A stretch of DNA of 64,000 nt from JBBQWR01 sp038210495 (GCA_038210495.1 JBBQWR010000003.1:1-64000), one strand, 5' to 3'; shown: positions 1 through 8,209, counted from the first letter of the stretch. Made by a program: numbers and translations. Notes: generated by a model from the letters alone, not told the origin.

Positions 1-1
1 C

Positions 2-1030
2 ACGGTCACGCTGCCGGGAGGAAGCAGCATCACCTACACGGTGACTGCCCAAATCAATTCGACCGCGACTGGCGCTATAACCAACACGGCCACCGTAACG
101 CCGCCGGCCGGATTCACAGACACCAATCTGACGAATAACACCGCGACGGATATCGCCACCGTCTCGGCTACTGGCGTGACAAACGATTTGTCGATTACGA
201 AGACCGATAATGTCGGCGGATCAAGTGTGACACCGACCATCGGCACGGCAACACCCGGTGGCACGGTCACCTACACGATCGTTGTTCGTAACAGCGGTCC
301 CACCACGGCCACCGGCGCCACGGTGGCCGATGCTTTCCCGGCCGCCTTCACTAGCGATAGTTATACGGCCGTCGCTTCCGGCGGCGCGACGGGCTTTACT
401 GCGAGCGGAACCGGCAACATTTTGAACACCGTCACGTTGCCTACGGGAAGCACCATAACTTACACCGTGACTGGCAATCTCAGCCCCACTGCGACTGGCC
501 CCGTGAGCAACACGGCGGTCGTGACGCCGCCCGTCGGGTTTACTGACACCAATCTGTCAAACAACAGCGCGACCGATATTGCCACCGTCTCCGCAATTGG
601 CACGGCCAATGACCTGTCGGTTACGAAGACCGATAATGTCGGCGGGTCCAGCGTCACCCCGACCTTCGGCACGGCAACGCCGGGGGGCACGATCACCTAC
701 ACGATCATCGTCAGCAACAGCGGTCCGAGCACCGCCATTGGCGCCACGTTCGTCGACACTTTCCCGGCCGGCTTTACCAGCGATAGTTATACGGCCGTCG
801 CTTCCGGCGGCGCGACTGGCTTCACCGCGAGCGGAACCAGCAATATTCTTGATATGGTCACTTTGCCTTCGGGAAGTTCTATAACTTACACGGTGACTGG
901 CAAAATCAGCCCCACCGTGCAGGGCTCGCTGAGCAACACGGCGATCGTAACGCCACCCGCCGGATCTACCGACACCAATCTGACGAACAACAGTGCGACA
1001 GACATCGACACGTTGACGTTAGGTGCTTAA
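2..1030 (+). CDS. DUF11-repeat surface protein, C-terminal part (5' end outside window)
   Basis: The reading frame is open from base 2, so the gene begins before the window; 342 residues are visible. It is built from DUF11-type beta-sandwich repeats rich in Thr, Ser, Gly and Asn. Two units start with NDLSITKTDN and NDLSVTKTDN, at about bases 182 and 608. They are 426 bp (142 residues) apart and almost identical even at the DNA level, which suggests recent duplication. Proteins of this kind are normally very large, exported and at the cell surface. The protein stops soon after the last repeat (LTLGA) with no PEP-CTERM, sortase or membrane segment, so any targeting signal must be upstream. The family is clear; the exact role (adhesion, matrix) is unknown. 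Confidence 0.85.
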   Translation, partial: TVTLPGGSSITYTVTAQINSTATGAITNTATVTPPAGFTDTNLTNNTATDIATVSATGVTNDLSITKTDNVGGSSVTPTIGTATPGGTVTYTIVVRNSGPTTATGATVADAFPAAFTSDSYTAVASGGATGFTASGTGNILNTVTLPTGSTITYTVTGNLSPTATGPVSNTAVVTPPVGFTDTNLSNNSATDIATVSAIGTANDLSVTKTDNVGGSSVTPTFGTATPGGTITYTIIVSNSGPSTAIGATFVDTFPAGFTSDSYTAVASGGATGFTASGTSNILDMVTLPSGSSITYTVTGKISPTVQGSLSNTAIVTPPAGSTDTNLTNNSATDIDTLTLGA

Positions 1031-1059
1031 GCCGATGTTAAACCCAAGGTCCAGCCAAA

Positions 1060-1395
1060 ACATTACGGATCGCGCATTGATCCCCACTGGAATTCATTTT
1101 TCCAAGGATCATATTCTTTGCGGAGGATGGCCGCGAGTTCGACTTCGGTCTGCGGACGGTTCACGTGCTAAAGCCAATCCGACCCCAGCGGGGCACCGTC
1201 AGCAAGCGATGCTCCTCGGTGGTTCCGCGGGTGCGACGATAGAGGCTTCCCCACCGCCTATGCTCGGCGCGGGTTACGAGTGCCGCTCGTAGTGGGCTGC
1301 GTTCCACAAAGCGAAGCACCGACAGCAAATGGTCGTCGGCGACGATCGGGAATGATTTGAACCGGCATTGATAGACGTGCCCCATCCCGCCGGTT
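1060..1395 (-). pseudogene. Remnant of a REP-associated (IS200-like, RAYT) transposase
   Basis: Read on the minus strand from about 1390, the sequence gives HVYQCRFKSFPI, DDHLLSVLRFVERSPLRA and RRWGSLYRRT. This is the characteristic C-terminal half of REP-associated tyrosine transposases (typical form: HVYQGRFKSFPIQ, VLRYVERNPLRAGLV, WRWSS). The frame then stops (TGA near 1164), and the family's C-terminal block VNRPQTEVELAAI continues in another frame. At least one frameshift is therefore present. The N-terminal half, with the HUH motif and catalytic Tyr, is absent: an intact lipoprotein gene starts a few bases away. It is a non-functional remnant. It matters because dispersed REP-like palindromes occur elsewhere in the window. 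Confidence 0.8.
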
Positions 1396-1408
1396 ATTGG
1401 ATAGACTT

Positions 1409-2017
1409 TTATTTGGATTTCAATTCGAAGGTTGGTGTGTTTAGGGCGGCGTTGCCCGGAGCGACCTCGATTCCGAGCGTCGTGGCTGAGTTGTAGCGGG
1501 CCGGAATCGATTCTTTGCCGTCGGCCTGTTTCGATATGACGACTTTGTACAATCCGATCCGGGCGCCTGGCTTGTCCTTCAGTTGAGGAGTCACGCCGCC
1601 GATTGCGTTGGTCACGCCGCTGGCCGATTCGATGGCGCCGCCGAGAAACTTTTCCGGCTCGAGCGTCACGCTCGCGCCTTCGAGCGGCTTGCCGTCGAGC
1701 TTGACGATGAACATCGTGGACATGACGCCGACCTTGCTGTCCTGCCACTCGCGGATCCGGGCGGCGATCGTTTCGGCCGTCACCTTGCCATCGCCGGAAG
1801 CGTAATGCTTGATCGAGTCTTTGATCGCGGGAACCTTGTCGAGCTCGGCGCCGGAGATTGCGCCGTCTTTGTTTTCGTCGTACTGCTTGATCGCTTCGGC
1901 GCCCGCTGCGGCGGGATCGATCGCGGGAGCCGTCTCACGGACCGGTTGGCTGTTGGAGCAACCCGCAAGCAATAACAAGAGAGCGACAGAAGCAAACGCG
2001 ACGCGAACGATCGGCAT
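1409..2017 (-). CDS. Lipoprotein with EF-hand-like loop and carboxypeptidase-regulatory-like C-terminus
   Basis: The product is 202 residues. The chosen ATG at 2017 gives a classical lipoprotein signal: MPIVR, a Leu/Val-rich core, then LLLAGC with the lipidated Cys at position 20. Residues 47-58 (DENKDGAISGAE) fit a canonical EF-hand calcium loop with ligands D1, N3, D5, S9 and E12. A degenerate second loop (SGDGKVTAE) follows. The C-terminal half (MFIVKLDGKPLEGASVTLEPEKF) resembles carboxypeptidase-regulatory beta-sandwich domains. The gene follows the DUF1559 gene on the same strand, a pairing common in planctomycetes. That suggests an envelope partner of the pilin-like protein, but the function is unknown. 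An in-frame start 33 bp upstream would spoil the signal peptide. Confidence 0.8.
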   Translation of the reverse strand: MPIVRVAFASVALLLLLAGCSNSQPVRETAPAIDPAAAGAEAIKQYDENKDGAISGAELDKVPAIKDSIKHYASGDGKVTAETIAARIREWQDSKVGVMSTMFIVKLDGKPLEGASVTLEPEKFLGGAIESASGVTNAIGGVTPQLKDKPGARIGLYKVVISKQADGKESIPARYNSATTLGIEVAPGNAALNTPTFELKSK

Positions 2018-2030
2018 AAGTTGATCTCGT

Positions 2031-2060
2031 GTAGGGTGGGCATCGCCCACCAGGATAAGT
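2031..2060. repeat. Partial copy of the GGGTGGGCACTGCCCACC inverted-repeat element
   Basis: The sequence TAGGGTGGGCATCGCCCACC is a short palindrome, here just upstream of the lipoprotein start. It matches the arms of larger copies at 3260-3324 and 8635-8748. Confidence 0.6.
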
Positions 2061-2240
2061 TGTTGAAGGGCCGTTCCAAGGCGAAACCATGTGAACGCCG
2101 AGGTTGTTGCGCCCCTACAGGGCTTTCATTCACATTCTAGACCGTAACCCAGAGCGTTGCCCTGGGCTGATTTGTACCGCCCCGTTGCGGCTCAAATCCC
2201 AAGCAGACGCCGATTGTTAGTCGGGTTTCCAAGAGCGATT

Positions 2241-3365
2241 CTAATAGCTGGCGGCACTGATCGGTTGACCGTCTTGGCGATTCGACAGCCGGCGGAACAC
2301 TTCCAAATCGATCGAGTACTGGATCGTGTGAACGGAACCGTCGCAGAAGGCCATGTTAAATCCGCCAGGATGGGCGCTGCCCCATAGATAGGTATTGACG
2401 TAGCCCGGCTTGTCCTGCATCGGTGGATAGTTTTGCCCGCCCCAGCGCTCGACGTCGGCATTGTTGCCCATGTAGGCGTTCTCGTTGTCGCCCGGGTCCA
2501 TCACGCCGATATCGTAAGTCGTGGGATTGTAGTTATCCGGCGCCAAGTATTTTTCGCCGAGCAGAAACGTCTTGCTCATGCCGTCCAAAACCATGGCGTC
2601 GGTAGTCATGCTGGCGGGGCACATGACGCCGTTCGAGCCAGCCGAGATCGTGTGCCAAGCCGTGACAGCCGAAGCATTGATGCCCGATTTATAGTCGGTC
2701 GGGCCCCCTTCGTCTCCCCAGGCGCCGCCGCCGGTGCCGGGCGAATTGTAAGTGTCGCCGCCATTGGCCGCGTAGTCGGATCGAGCCACGTCCCCGACGG
2801 TGCAACTGCCCCCGTCGAACATCTGGCCGCCCCCCGATTTCTGCCACGTGTGATACAAGGCCAACGGCCGGCGCGTCGGGCACATCAGCACCGAGAGGGG
2901 CGTGCCGAGCATATCGGATTCGCCCTGGGACTTGCTGCTCGAATTGATCCCTAAATCATGTAAGTTCTGCGCATCGACAAACGGCAGCACGTTGTAAATC
3001 CAGCTTCCCGGCTGCTTCCAATCGTTTCCTTTTTCCGGATCGCCGATCCACCGCCAGCCCCAGCCGCCCGTGGGAAAGTGACCGAATTGTTCCAAACAGA
3101 CCGACGAGGCTTGCGCCAAGCCATGAATATTGTTGGCGCAGGTCGCGAACCGGGCCGCTTCTCGGGCGGATTGCACGGCCGGCATCAGCAGCGCGATCAA
3201 GATCCCGATGATCGTAATCACGACCAACAATTCGACGAGCGTAAAGCCACGCCGCGACGTAGGGCGGGCACTGCCCACCGAGGCCTGGAATTCCGCCGGT
3301 TGGTGGTGGACCGTGCCCACCCTTCGGCTTGAGCAATATTCGGCGGGCTGCAGATCGACTATCAT
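2241..3365 (-). CDS. DUF1559 pilin-like (type IV pseudopilin/H-X9-DG) protein
   Basis: The product is 374 residues. It carries the prepilin cleavage/methylation motif RRGFTLVELLVVITIIG (G40/F41, with Glu five residues into the mature part). It ends with the DUF1559 signature HPGGFNMAFCDGSVH. These proteins are inner-membrane anchored, pseudopilin-like, and hugely expanded in planctomycetes; their role is unsettled. The ATG at 3365 is chosen because GAGGAG lies 7 bases before it; a longer frame upstream lacks such a site. The leader before the cleavage point is unusually long (about 40 residues; most family members have about 5-20). The extra part is encoded by an inverted-repeat element (see 3260-3324). 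The gene is followed on the same strand by the EF-hand lipoprotein. Confidence 0.9.
   Translation of the reverse strand: MIVDLQPAEYCSSRRVGTVHHQPAEFQASVGSARPTSRRGFTLVELLVVITIIGILIALLMPAVQSAREAARFATCANNIHGLAQASSVCLEQFGHFPTGGWGWRWIGDPEKGNDWKQPGSWIYNVLPFVDAQNLHDLGINSSSKSQGESDMLGTPLSVLMCPTRRPLALYHTWQKSGGGQMFDGGSCTVGDVARSDYAANGGDTYNSPGTGGGAWGDEGGPTDYKSGINASAVTAWHTISAGSNGVMCPASMTTDAMVLDGMSKTFLLGEKYLAPDNYNPTTYDIGVMDPGDNENAYMGNNADVERWGGQNYPPMQDKPGYVNTYLWGSAHPGGFNMAFCDGSVHTIQYSIDLEVFRRLSNRQDGQPISAASY
3260..3324. repeat. Inverted-repeat element inside the DUF1559 leader
   Basis: The left arm is AGGGCGGGCACTGCCCACC and the right arm is GGACCGTGCCCACCCTTC. They are imperfect inverted copies around a roughly 25-bp centre. 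The element lies in frame within the DUF1559 coding sequence, just upstream of the prepilin cleavage motif. It encodes VGTVHHQPAEF and VGSARPT. Confidence 0.75.
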
Positions 3366-3565
3366 AGCTGGGCTCCTCATTGCCCGTCCAAGCGCTGGAC
3401 CAATGGTCAAACGCATATCGAATCGCCGCTAACGGAAATCGGCTTCGCGGGCGGTCCGAACGGACGAGCGAAATTGATGTCTCCCCTGAACGAACCCAAT
3501 CCTACAGCGCCGGGCCTGGGAATTACAGACTTGGCTGAGAAGATTGCGCAGGGGGCCCGGGCAAA

Positions 3566-3670
3566 GGGGCTAGGGGTGGTGGGGCTAGGGGTGGTGGGGC
3601 TAGGGAAGTCGGCGGCAACGCAGCTGTACGCTGCCGCCCCTAATCCCTAGCCCCGCCACCCCTAGCCCCA
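3566..3670. repeat. G-rich 15-bp tandem repeat with inverted copy
   Basis: GGGGCTAGGGGTGGT is repeated 2.7 times (3566-3605). A complementary stretch, CCTAGCCCCGCCACCCCTAG, follows at 3646-3670. The pair can form a long hairpin downstream of the DUF1080 gene (minus strand) and could act in termination. The G-runs could also form a quadruplex. It fills most of the 315-bp gap between the DUF1559 and DUF1080 genes. Confidence 0.7.
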
Positions 3671-3680
3671 CTTCGACCGA

Positions 3681-4418
3681 CTACTTTGCTTCGCTCAAGT
3701 CCTTAATCTCAAGGTCCTTGAACTGCACGTCCATTTCGAACCCGGCGTGCAGTTGCAAACCGATGACTCCCTCTTTGACGGCCTTCGGGCTGTTGTCGGT
3801 TAGATCGGTCATCATGTGGCCGTTGATCTGATACGTGACGTGAGGACCCTTGGCGATGACCACGGCTTCGTTCCAATCCCCTTTCTTAATCAATGCACGA
3901 AGAGCGTCGTTCGTCTCGGCCAGTGGCTTGTCGTGTCGCTTGTTGTCTGAGTCCCAAGTGGTGGCTTGGCCCCGGCCGCTCATCGTGCCTCGGCCGCCGG
4001 CCACGCCTCCCTCGTCGTAGATCGACCCGTCGTAGCCTTGGCCCGCGTCGAAGTCGGCCTGATAGCCGCCGATCCGGCGCTGCTTTTCGTCCAGAACTTT
4101 CGAGCGGAATTGAACGCCCGAGTTGCCGTCCTTCGAGGCGAATTTGAATTTGAAGCGCAGCTCGAAGTCGCTGAATTTGTCTTTGTAGACCAGGAATGTT
4201 TGCGGGGCCGGATGAGCCTTGGTCTCCGCGCCGCTGATGACGCCATCCTTGACGCTCCAAAACCCTTCGAGCCCATCCCAACCCGAGAGATCCTTGCCGT
4301 TGAACATCGATTTGAAACCCGCGTCGGCGGCCGGTTTGGCGTCTTCAGCCCGCGAGGCAGCGGCGCCGCAAATCATCAAACCAACAGCGGCCAATAAGCG
4401 GAGCGAGAGCTTTTTCAT
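3681..4418 (-). CDS. Secreted 3-keto-disaccharide hydrolase / LamG-like domain protein (DUF1080)
   Basis: The product is 245 residues. MKKLSLRLLAAVGLMICGAAASRAED is a Sec signal peptide with an ARA-like cleavage site. The mature part follows the DUF1080 pattern: FKSMFNGKDLSGWDG near the start, WSVKDGVISG, then FELRFKFKF, GNSGVQFRS and GYQADFD, ending in GFEMDVQFKDLEIKDL. The family has a concanavalin-like fold. Characterised members hydrolyse 3-keto-glycosides, often with Gfo/Idh/MocA oxidoreductases, one of which lies at 21089-22429. The start at 4418 is preferred because GAAGGAA lies about 9 bases upstream; the longer frame would put 16 residues before the signal peptide. Substrate is unknown. 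Confidence 0.88.
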   Translation of the reverse strand: MKKLSLRLLAAVGLMICGAAASRAEDAKPAADAGFKSMFNGKDLSGWDGLEGFWSVKDGVISGAETKAHPAPQTFLVYKDKFSDFELRFKFKFASKDGNSGVQFRSKVLDEKQRRIGGYQADFDAGQGYDGSIYDEGGVAGGRGTMSGRGQATTWDSDNKRHDKPLAETNDALRALIKKGDWNEAVVIAKGPHVTYQINGHMMTDLTDNSPKAVKEGVIGLQLHAGFEMDVQFKDLEIKDLSEAK

Positions 4419-4538
4419 GGGAGGCATTCCTTCGGGGCGGGAGACGAGGCGGGCAAACATGGACATACATAAATGTCGGCCGATCAGCCAACACTGGCCC
4501 GATTGTGGCTCCAGCGCGTGCGGATTGCAAGCGCCGAC

Positions 4539-4787
4539 TTAGGCGCGATTGAAGAACTCATCGTCCGTGACGCCATCTTCTTTGGTCAGACGAAATTTCC
4601 GCCGAGCACCCGACACTTAGCCGGGCAAAACGTCGACCTTGTCGGGAATGGGATACGAAAAGCATCCATCGGCAAATTGCCGATAAAATGTCGTGTGGTC
4701 ACCCTTTCCCTTGGAATTATCCTCGTCGACTCCAAAGCTGCGTAGAATTTTGCGAAGATCGCGCAGCTTCAGTCGCCGTCGTCCCAT
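4539..4787 (-). pseudogene. hicA: HicA-like toxin with a premature stop
   Basis: An ATG at 4787 starts a frame beginning MGRRRLKLRDLRKILRSFGV, followed by GKGDHTTFYRQF. This is the HicA layout, with the conserved His in the GDH-x-x-F segment, as in double-stranded-RNA-binding-fold mRNA interferases. The frame meets TAA at 4617-4619 after 56 residues. It then continues in the same frame with VSGARRKFRLTKEDGVTDDEFF to a second TAA at 4539. The continuation reads as a natural C-terminus, so one point change at the position of an expected sense codon (such as Tyr) has split the gene. It lies 12 bp after hicB. A 56-residue product might still be made, but I call it a recent pseudogene. Confidence 0.75.
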
Positions 4788-4799
4788 CAAAGGCCATTC

Positions 4800-5165
4800 C
4801 TAAGCGGGCATGAGAGTCGATCGCACTCGATCGCGAGTACCCGGATATTCTCGGTATTCCTGGCCTTCGAACACGACGTCGTCGACGGCCTCGATTTTCA
4901 ATTCCATCCCGCCGTCGGCCGTCGTCTTGCCGGAAAAGAACATCGCCTGACTCTCGCTCGGAGCCGGCGAGAACAGATTTTTCCGGTTGCCGTTTTTTTG
5001 GGAGAATTTCAATTGAGCGTTTATCGCCTTCGAGAGGCTTATCAAAGCGTTCTTATGAGCTTTACCGTCGCCGCACAGGTCAAACTCGAGGCAATGCGCG
5101 ATCCACGAACCTTGTTCTTTATAGAAGACTACCCTCAGGGGGATGCGAAAAGTTGTTGCCTTCAT
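4800..5165 (-). CDS. hicB: HicB-like antitoxin
   Basis: The product is 121 residues. It begins MKATTFRIPLRVVFYKEQGSWIAHCLEFD, the typical HicB N-terminal ribonuclease-H-like fold: a strand, then an x-W-x-A-x-C/S-x-E-x-D segment. A helix (KNALISLSKAINAQLKF) follows. HicB binds and neutralises HicA and usually represses the operon. Here hicB comes first and hicA follows after 12 bp. The ATG at 5165 is chosen because the family pattern starts there; the frame is open further upstream, but that part has no HicB-like character. Since the toxin gene is interrupted, this antitoxin may be an orphan. Confidence 0.75.
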   Translation of the reverse strand: MKATTFRIPLRVVFYKEQGSWIAHCLEFDLCGDGKAHKNALISLSKAINAQLKFSQKNGNRKNLFSPAPSESQAMFFSGKTTADGGMELKIEAVDDVVFEGQEYREYPGTRDRVRSTLMPA

Positions 5166-5395
5166 AAAAGTCAGGCCAATTCCACCGATTTGTGTCTCGC
5201 CCGATGTGAAGAAGTCGGTTGGCAAAAATGCGAAACGACTGCAATGGGATAACGGACTGCGCGGCGTCTTCATACTAGGAATCGGCCGACCGGGTGTCAA
5301 TTCGGCAGTGAATTGGAGCCATCGATGCTCGGTTTAGCTGCGCGGGTACGCTCGTGATGATTTTCTGCCCGCTCGCCGCGTGTCCCGTGCTTTAT

Positions 5396-7102
5396 CTATC
5401 GCGACGTCGTCGCCGGTGTCTGTCGCGTCAGCGGATCGGGCGCGCCGTCGGAGGGAATCAGGAGTTCCGTGCCGGGCTTGAGATAGTCGAAATCGTTGCC
5501 CAACGATTCCCGATTGAGCTGATAGATTTCGCCCCAGCGGGATGGCTTGCCGAGTTGACGGCGGGCGACTTCGAACAGCGTATCTCCCTCTTCGACAACG
5601 TAGACCTTTGTGCCCGGGCGAACGCGGGCGCTGGCCGTCATGGTCCGCTGCGGCGCGGCGGCGCGACCTGGCTTGGGACACAAATCGGGATAGTTCTTTT
5701 GCAGCGTGTCGACATCGGGCACATTCAAGACTTCGCCGACTTGCAGCCGCTGGGCTTGCGGATGCTGGCGGCGATTGTTCTCGAAGATGGCTTTGAAATA
5801 ACCGCCGGAGCCGTAGACCTTTTCCGAGATCGTCCAGTAATTGTCGTTGGGCTGAACCGTGTATTGTCCTGGCTTGTCCGTTCCCCCAGTGTTGCTCACC
5901 GGGCCGCCGAGCGGCCGCGGCGCGTCGTTGAGCCCCGCGTTTTTGAACGTCGACGGAGTCGAAGGATTGACGAGCGACTGATCGCCCGCCGACGGCACGG
6001 TCGTTCGTAACGTGCCTGTACCGGTTGGATTATCGAGCGATGTCGCCGGCGCGGGTCGGCCGACATTGCCGAATCGTCCGCCGGAGTCTGGCGCCCCAGT
6101 GAATCCGTTGTTCGTTGGCGCCGCTGGCGGCGGGTTGTTTTGACCGGGGCCGGAAAGGGCGGCGCCGGTTGCCGGTGTATCCCCGCCGAATGTGCGCCGC
6201 AGGGGATTACCGTCCGCCGAAGCCGGATTGGAAGGCCCCGCGCCAGCAGGTAATACGCTGGTAGGCGCAGCGTTCACGGGCGTCGCGTTGGCGGCCGCCG
6301 TTTTGCCAAACCCGAGCCCGTCGGGCGGCACGAGCGAGCGCTCGGCGATCGCCGAATCGACTTGGCCACCATCGCTTGCGATTTTAACCTCTGCGCGATG
6401 CTGGAATGGATCTGCGCCTGGAATCGCGACCTGGGCTGGAGCGGCGCCGCCTGTACTGCGCGCGAATGGATCGGCCGGCGGTCCCTTGTCGGCCGGCGCG
6501 GCGGCCGTGTCGGCTGATGCGCCGGGCGCAGGCTTGCCAGCCGCAGGCGTCGTATCGGCGACTTGAACGACGCGACCGGCGGCGCCATGATCGTCGTGAG
6601 CGAAGAATCCGCCCGCCCGTCGATCGGCTTCCGCGGCCGCGTCCCGGCCCGCGCTATCGCGGGCGCCGGCGTCATTACCGCCGGCTTCGTGCAATGCGGC
6701 AAAACTTCGGGGCGCATTGCGCCTAGCCGATTTTGATTCGGCCGCGTCAGGTCCATTGTCCGCCGGCGCGGAGGGGCCGGAGGCGTCTTTCGGCTCGTCG
6801 CCGTAGCCAGACGGTTTGGTGTCGTTCGCTCGCCGGCTACTTCCCATGGCCCACATCCCTCGCTTGGGCTCGTCGGGGTTGGCGTCCGCCTGGGCGCTAG
6901 ACGCGGTGATGATAGTCGGCTTATCGGAATGCGGCGATGCGGCGTCGGCGCCCGACTTGCTGGAATCGCCATCGGTGGTCGCCGCTACCGCCGCGGGATC
7001 ACCCGACTGCGAGAGCCGGCGGACCAACACAGAACCGAAAGCCACGAGTAGCACACCGATCACGGCCAAACCGATTTTCACTTCCTTGCCGATTTTTTGC
7101 AT
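5396..7102 (-). CDS. Membrane-anchored protein with two C-terminal LysM domains
   Basis: The product is 568 residues. An N-terminal segment (KIGLAVIGVLLVAFGSVLV) anchors it in the membrane. A long Ala/Pro/Gly/Asp-rich low-complexity region follows (residues about 35-400). Two LysM domains follow: YTVQPNDNYWTISEKVYG (about 415-470) and KVYVVEEGDTLFEVARRQLG (about 505-555). LysM binds N-acetylglucosamine in peptidoglycan, so the protein probably links membrane and wall. The start is supported by GGAGGAGG 5 bases upstream. It follows rsmH by 63 bp, in the position where ftsL or another division gene stands in most bacteria. A shorter paralog with the same layout is at 30560-31633. Confidence 0.85.
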   Translation of the reverse strand: MQKIGKEVKIGLAVIGVLLVAFGSVLVRRLSQSGDPAAVAATTDGDSSKSGADAASPHSDKPTIITASSAQADANPDEPKRGMWAMGSSRRANDTKPSGYGDEPKDASGPSAPADNGPDAAESKSARRNAPRSFAALHEAGGNDAGARDSAGRDAAAEADRRAGGFFAHDDHGAAGRVVQVADTTPAAGKPAPGASADTAAAPADKGPPADPFARSTGGAAPAQVAIPGADPFQHRAEVKIASDGGQVDSAIAERSLVPPDGLGFGKTAAANATPVNAAPTSVLPAGAGPSNPASADGNPLRRTFGGDTPATGAALSGPGQNNPPPAAPTNNGFTGAPDSGGRFGNVGRPAPATSLDNPTGTGTLRTTVPSAGDQSLVNPSTPSTFKNAGLNDAPRPLGGPVSNTGGTDKPGQYTVQPNDNYWTISEKVYGSGGYFKAIFENNRRQHPQAQRLQVGEVLNVPDVDTLQKNYPDLCPKPGRAAAPQRTMTASARVRPGTKVYVVEEGDTLFEVARRQLGKPSRWGEIYQLNRESLGNDFDYLKPGTELLIPSDGAPDPLTRQTPATTSR

Positions 7103-7165
7103 AGCGGCCTCCTCCCTGAGGCGATCCCATTGCTCGTGGAACGCGATTAAGTTGTTTGTCGTTAA

Positions 7166-8095
7166 TCAAACTCTCGCGGCCACTCGCAGTTTTGCGCTGC
7201 GGCTGCGAGGGTTACTGGCCATCTCCGTTTCGGTCGGACGAATCGGTTTTCGCGTCAGCGCTTCCCAGCGCGGGTCGTCGCGAAACGCCTCTTTCACGCG
7301 GCGATCTTCGAGCGAATGAAAACTAATGATCGCCAATCGGCCGCCGGGCCGTAAACAATCGGGCGCCCTCCGCAGGGCTATCTCCAGTGATTTCAGTTCC
7401 TCGTTGACCGCGATCCGCAGGGCCTGAAACGTCCGCGTGGCCGGATCGATCCGCTCTCCATTCGCCGACCGCGGAACGACTCTTCGCACGATTTCCGCTA
7501 GTTCTCCGGCCGTTTGAATCGGTTGCTCGCGCCGCCGGGCGACGATGGCGCCGGCGATCCGCCGGCTGAATCGTTCTTCTCCAAATTCGTAAATCAAATT
7601 GGCCAGCGTCTCCGCGCTCAACCGATTTATCAGTCTCGCGGCCGGCTCTCCTTCGTCGGGATTGAATCGCAAATCGAGAGGTCCATCGGCGTTGAAGCTA
7701 AATCCCCGTCGATCGTCGGCTAGTTGGTCGCTCGACAAACCCAGATCGAGCACGATCCCATCGACCGTGGCGATGCCAATCTCGTCGAGGACCTCCGGTA
7801 TTTCGCTAAAATTGGATTGGACCAGTTTGATCGATCGCCCCGCCAAACTGATTTCCGCGGCGGCCAGCGCCGCCGGATCGCGATCCAGCGCAATCACCTG
7901 ACCATCAGGCTCGACGCGCTCAACCAGCGCCAGCGTGTGACCACCTCCACCGAGCGTGCCATCGACCAGTGTTTGACCGGGCTGCGGCGCAAGCCACTGG
8001 ACGACCTCCTCCAGCAGCACGGTTTGATGCTGGCTGGAAGTCACGGCGCCGCGCCTTCGCCCGAGATTGGCCGCCGAATCGACGGAAGCCGCCAC
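7166..8095 (-). CDS. rsmH: 16S rRNA (cytosine1402-N4)-methyltransferase RsmH
   Basis: The product is 309 residues, the usual length. RsmH uses S-adenosylmethionine to methylate C1402 in the ribosomal P site. Conserved family blocks are all present: HQTVLLEEVVQWLAP, then the SAM-binding VDGTLGGGGHT, ALDRDP, VDGIVLDLGLSSDQL, RGFSFNADGPLDLRF, and the C-terminal RTFQALRIAVNEEL and ISFHSLEDRRVK. The gene (mraW) is normally the start of the division and cell-wall cluster. Here only a LysM protein follows it, and no mraZ, fts or mur gene is in the window. The start could be a later codon near VTSSQHQTVL, because the first 15 residues are not conserved. Confidence 0.95.
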   Translation of the reverse strand: MAASVDSAANLGRRRGAVTSSQHQTVLLEEVVQWLAPQPGQTLVDGTLGGGGHTLALVERVEPDGQVIALDRDPAALAAAEISLAGRSIKLVQSNFSEIPEVLDEIGIATVDGIVLDLGLSSDQLADDRRGFSFNADGPLDLRFNPDEGEPAARLINRLSAETLANLIYEFGEERFSRRIAGAIVARRREQPIQTAGELAEIVRRVVPRSANGERIDPATRTFQALRIAVNEELKSLEIALRRAPDCLRPGGRLAIISFHSLEDRRVKEAFRDDPRWEALTRKPIRPTETEMASNPRSRSAKLRVAARV

Positions 8096-8209
8096 TCGAA
8101 ACAGAATATGTACTCGAAACTGGGGGAGCGGGGCAAGAAGAGTTTTTGCATGGCAAGGAGCGTGGAGAGGGAGCGTGAGGCGTGGAGCGCGAGGATAGGG
8201 CGTGTCGGC

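Noticed and set aside
1396..1748. N-terminal extension of the RAYT frame into the lipoprotein gene
   Set aside because: The frame stays open but its residues are an Arg-rich shadow of the lipoprotein gene; RAYT similarity begins only near 1395.
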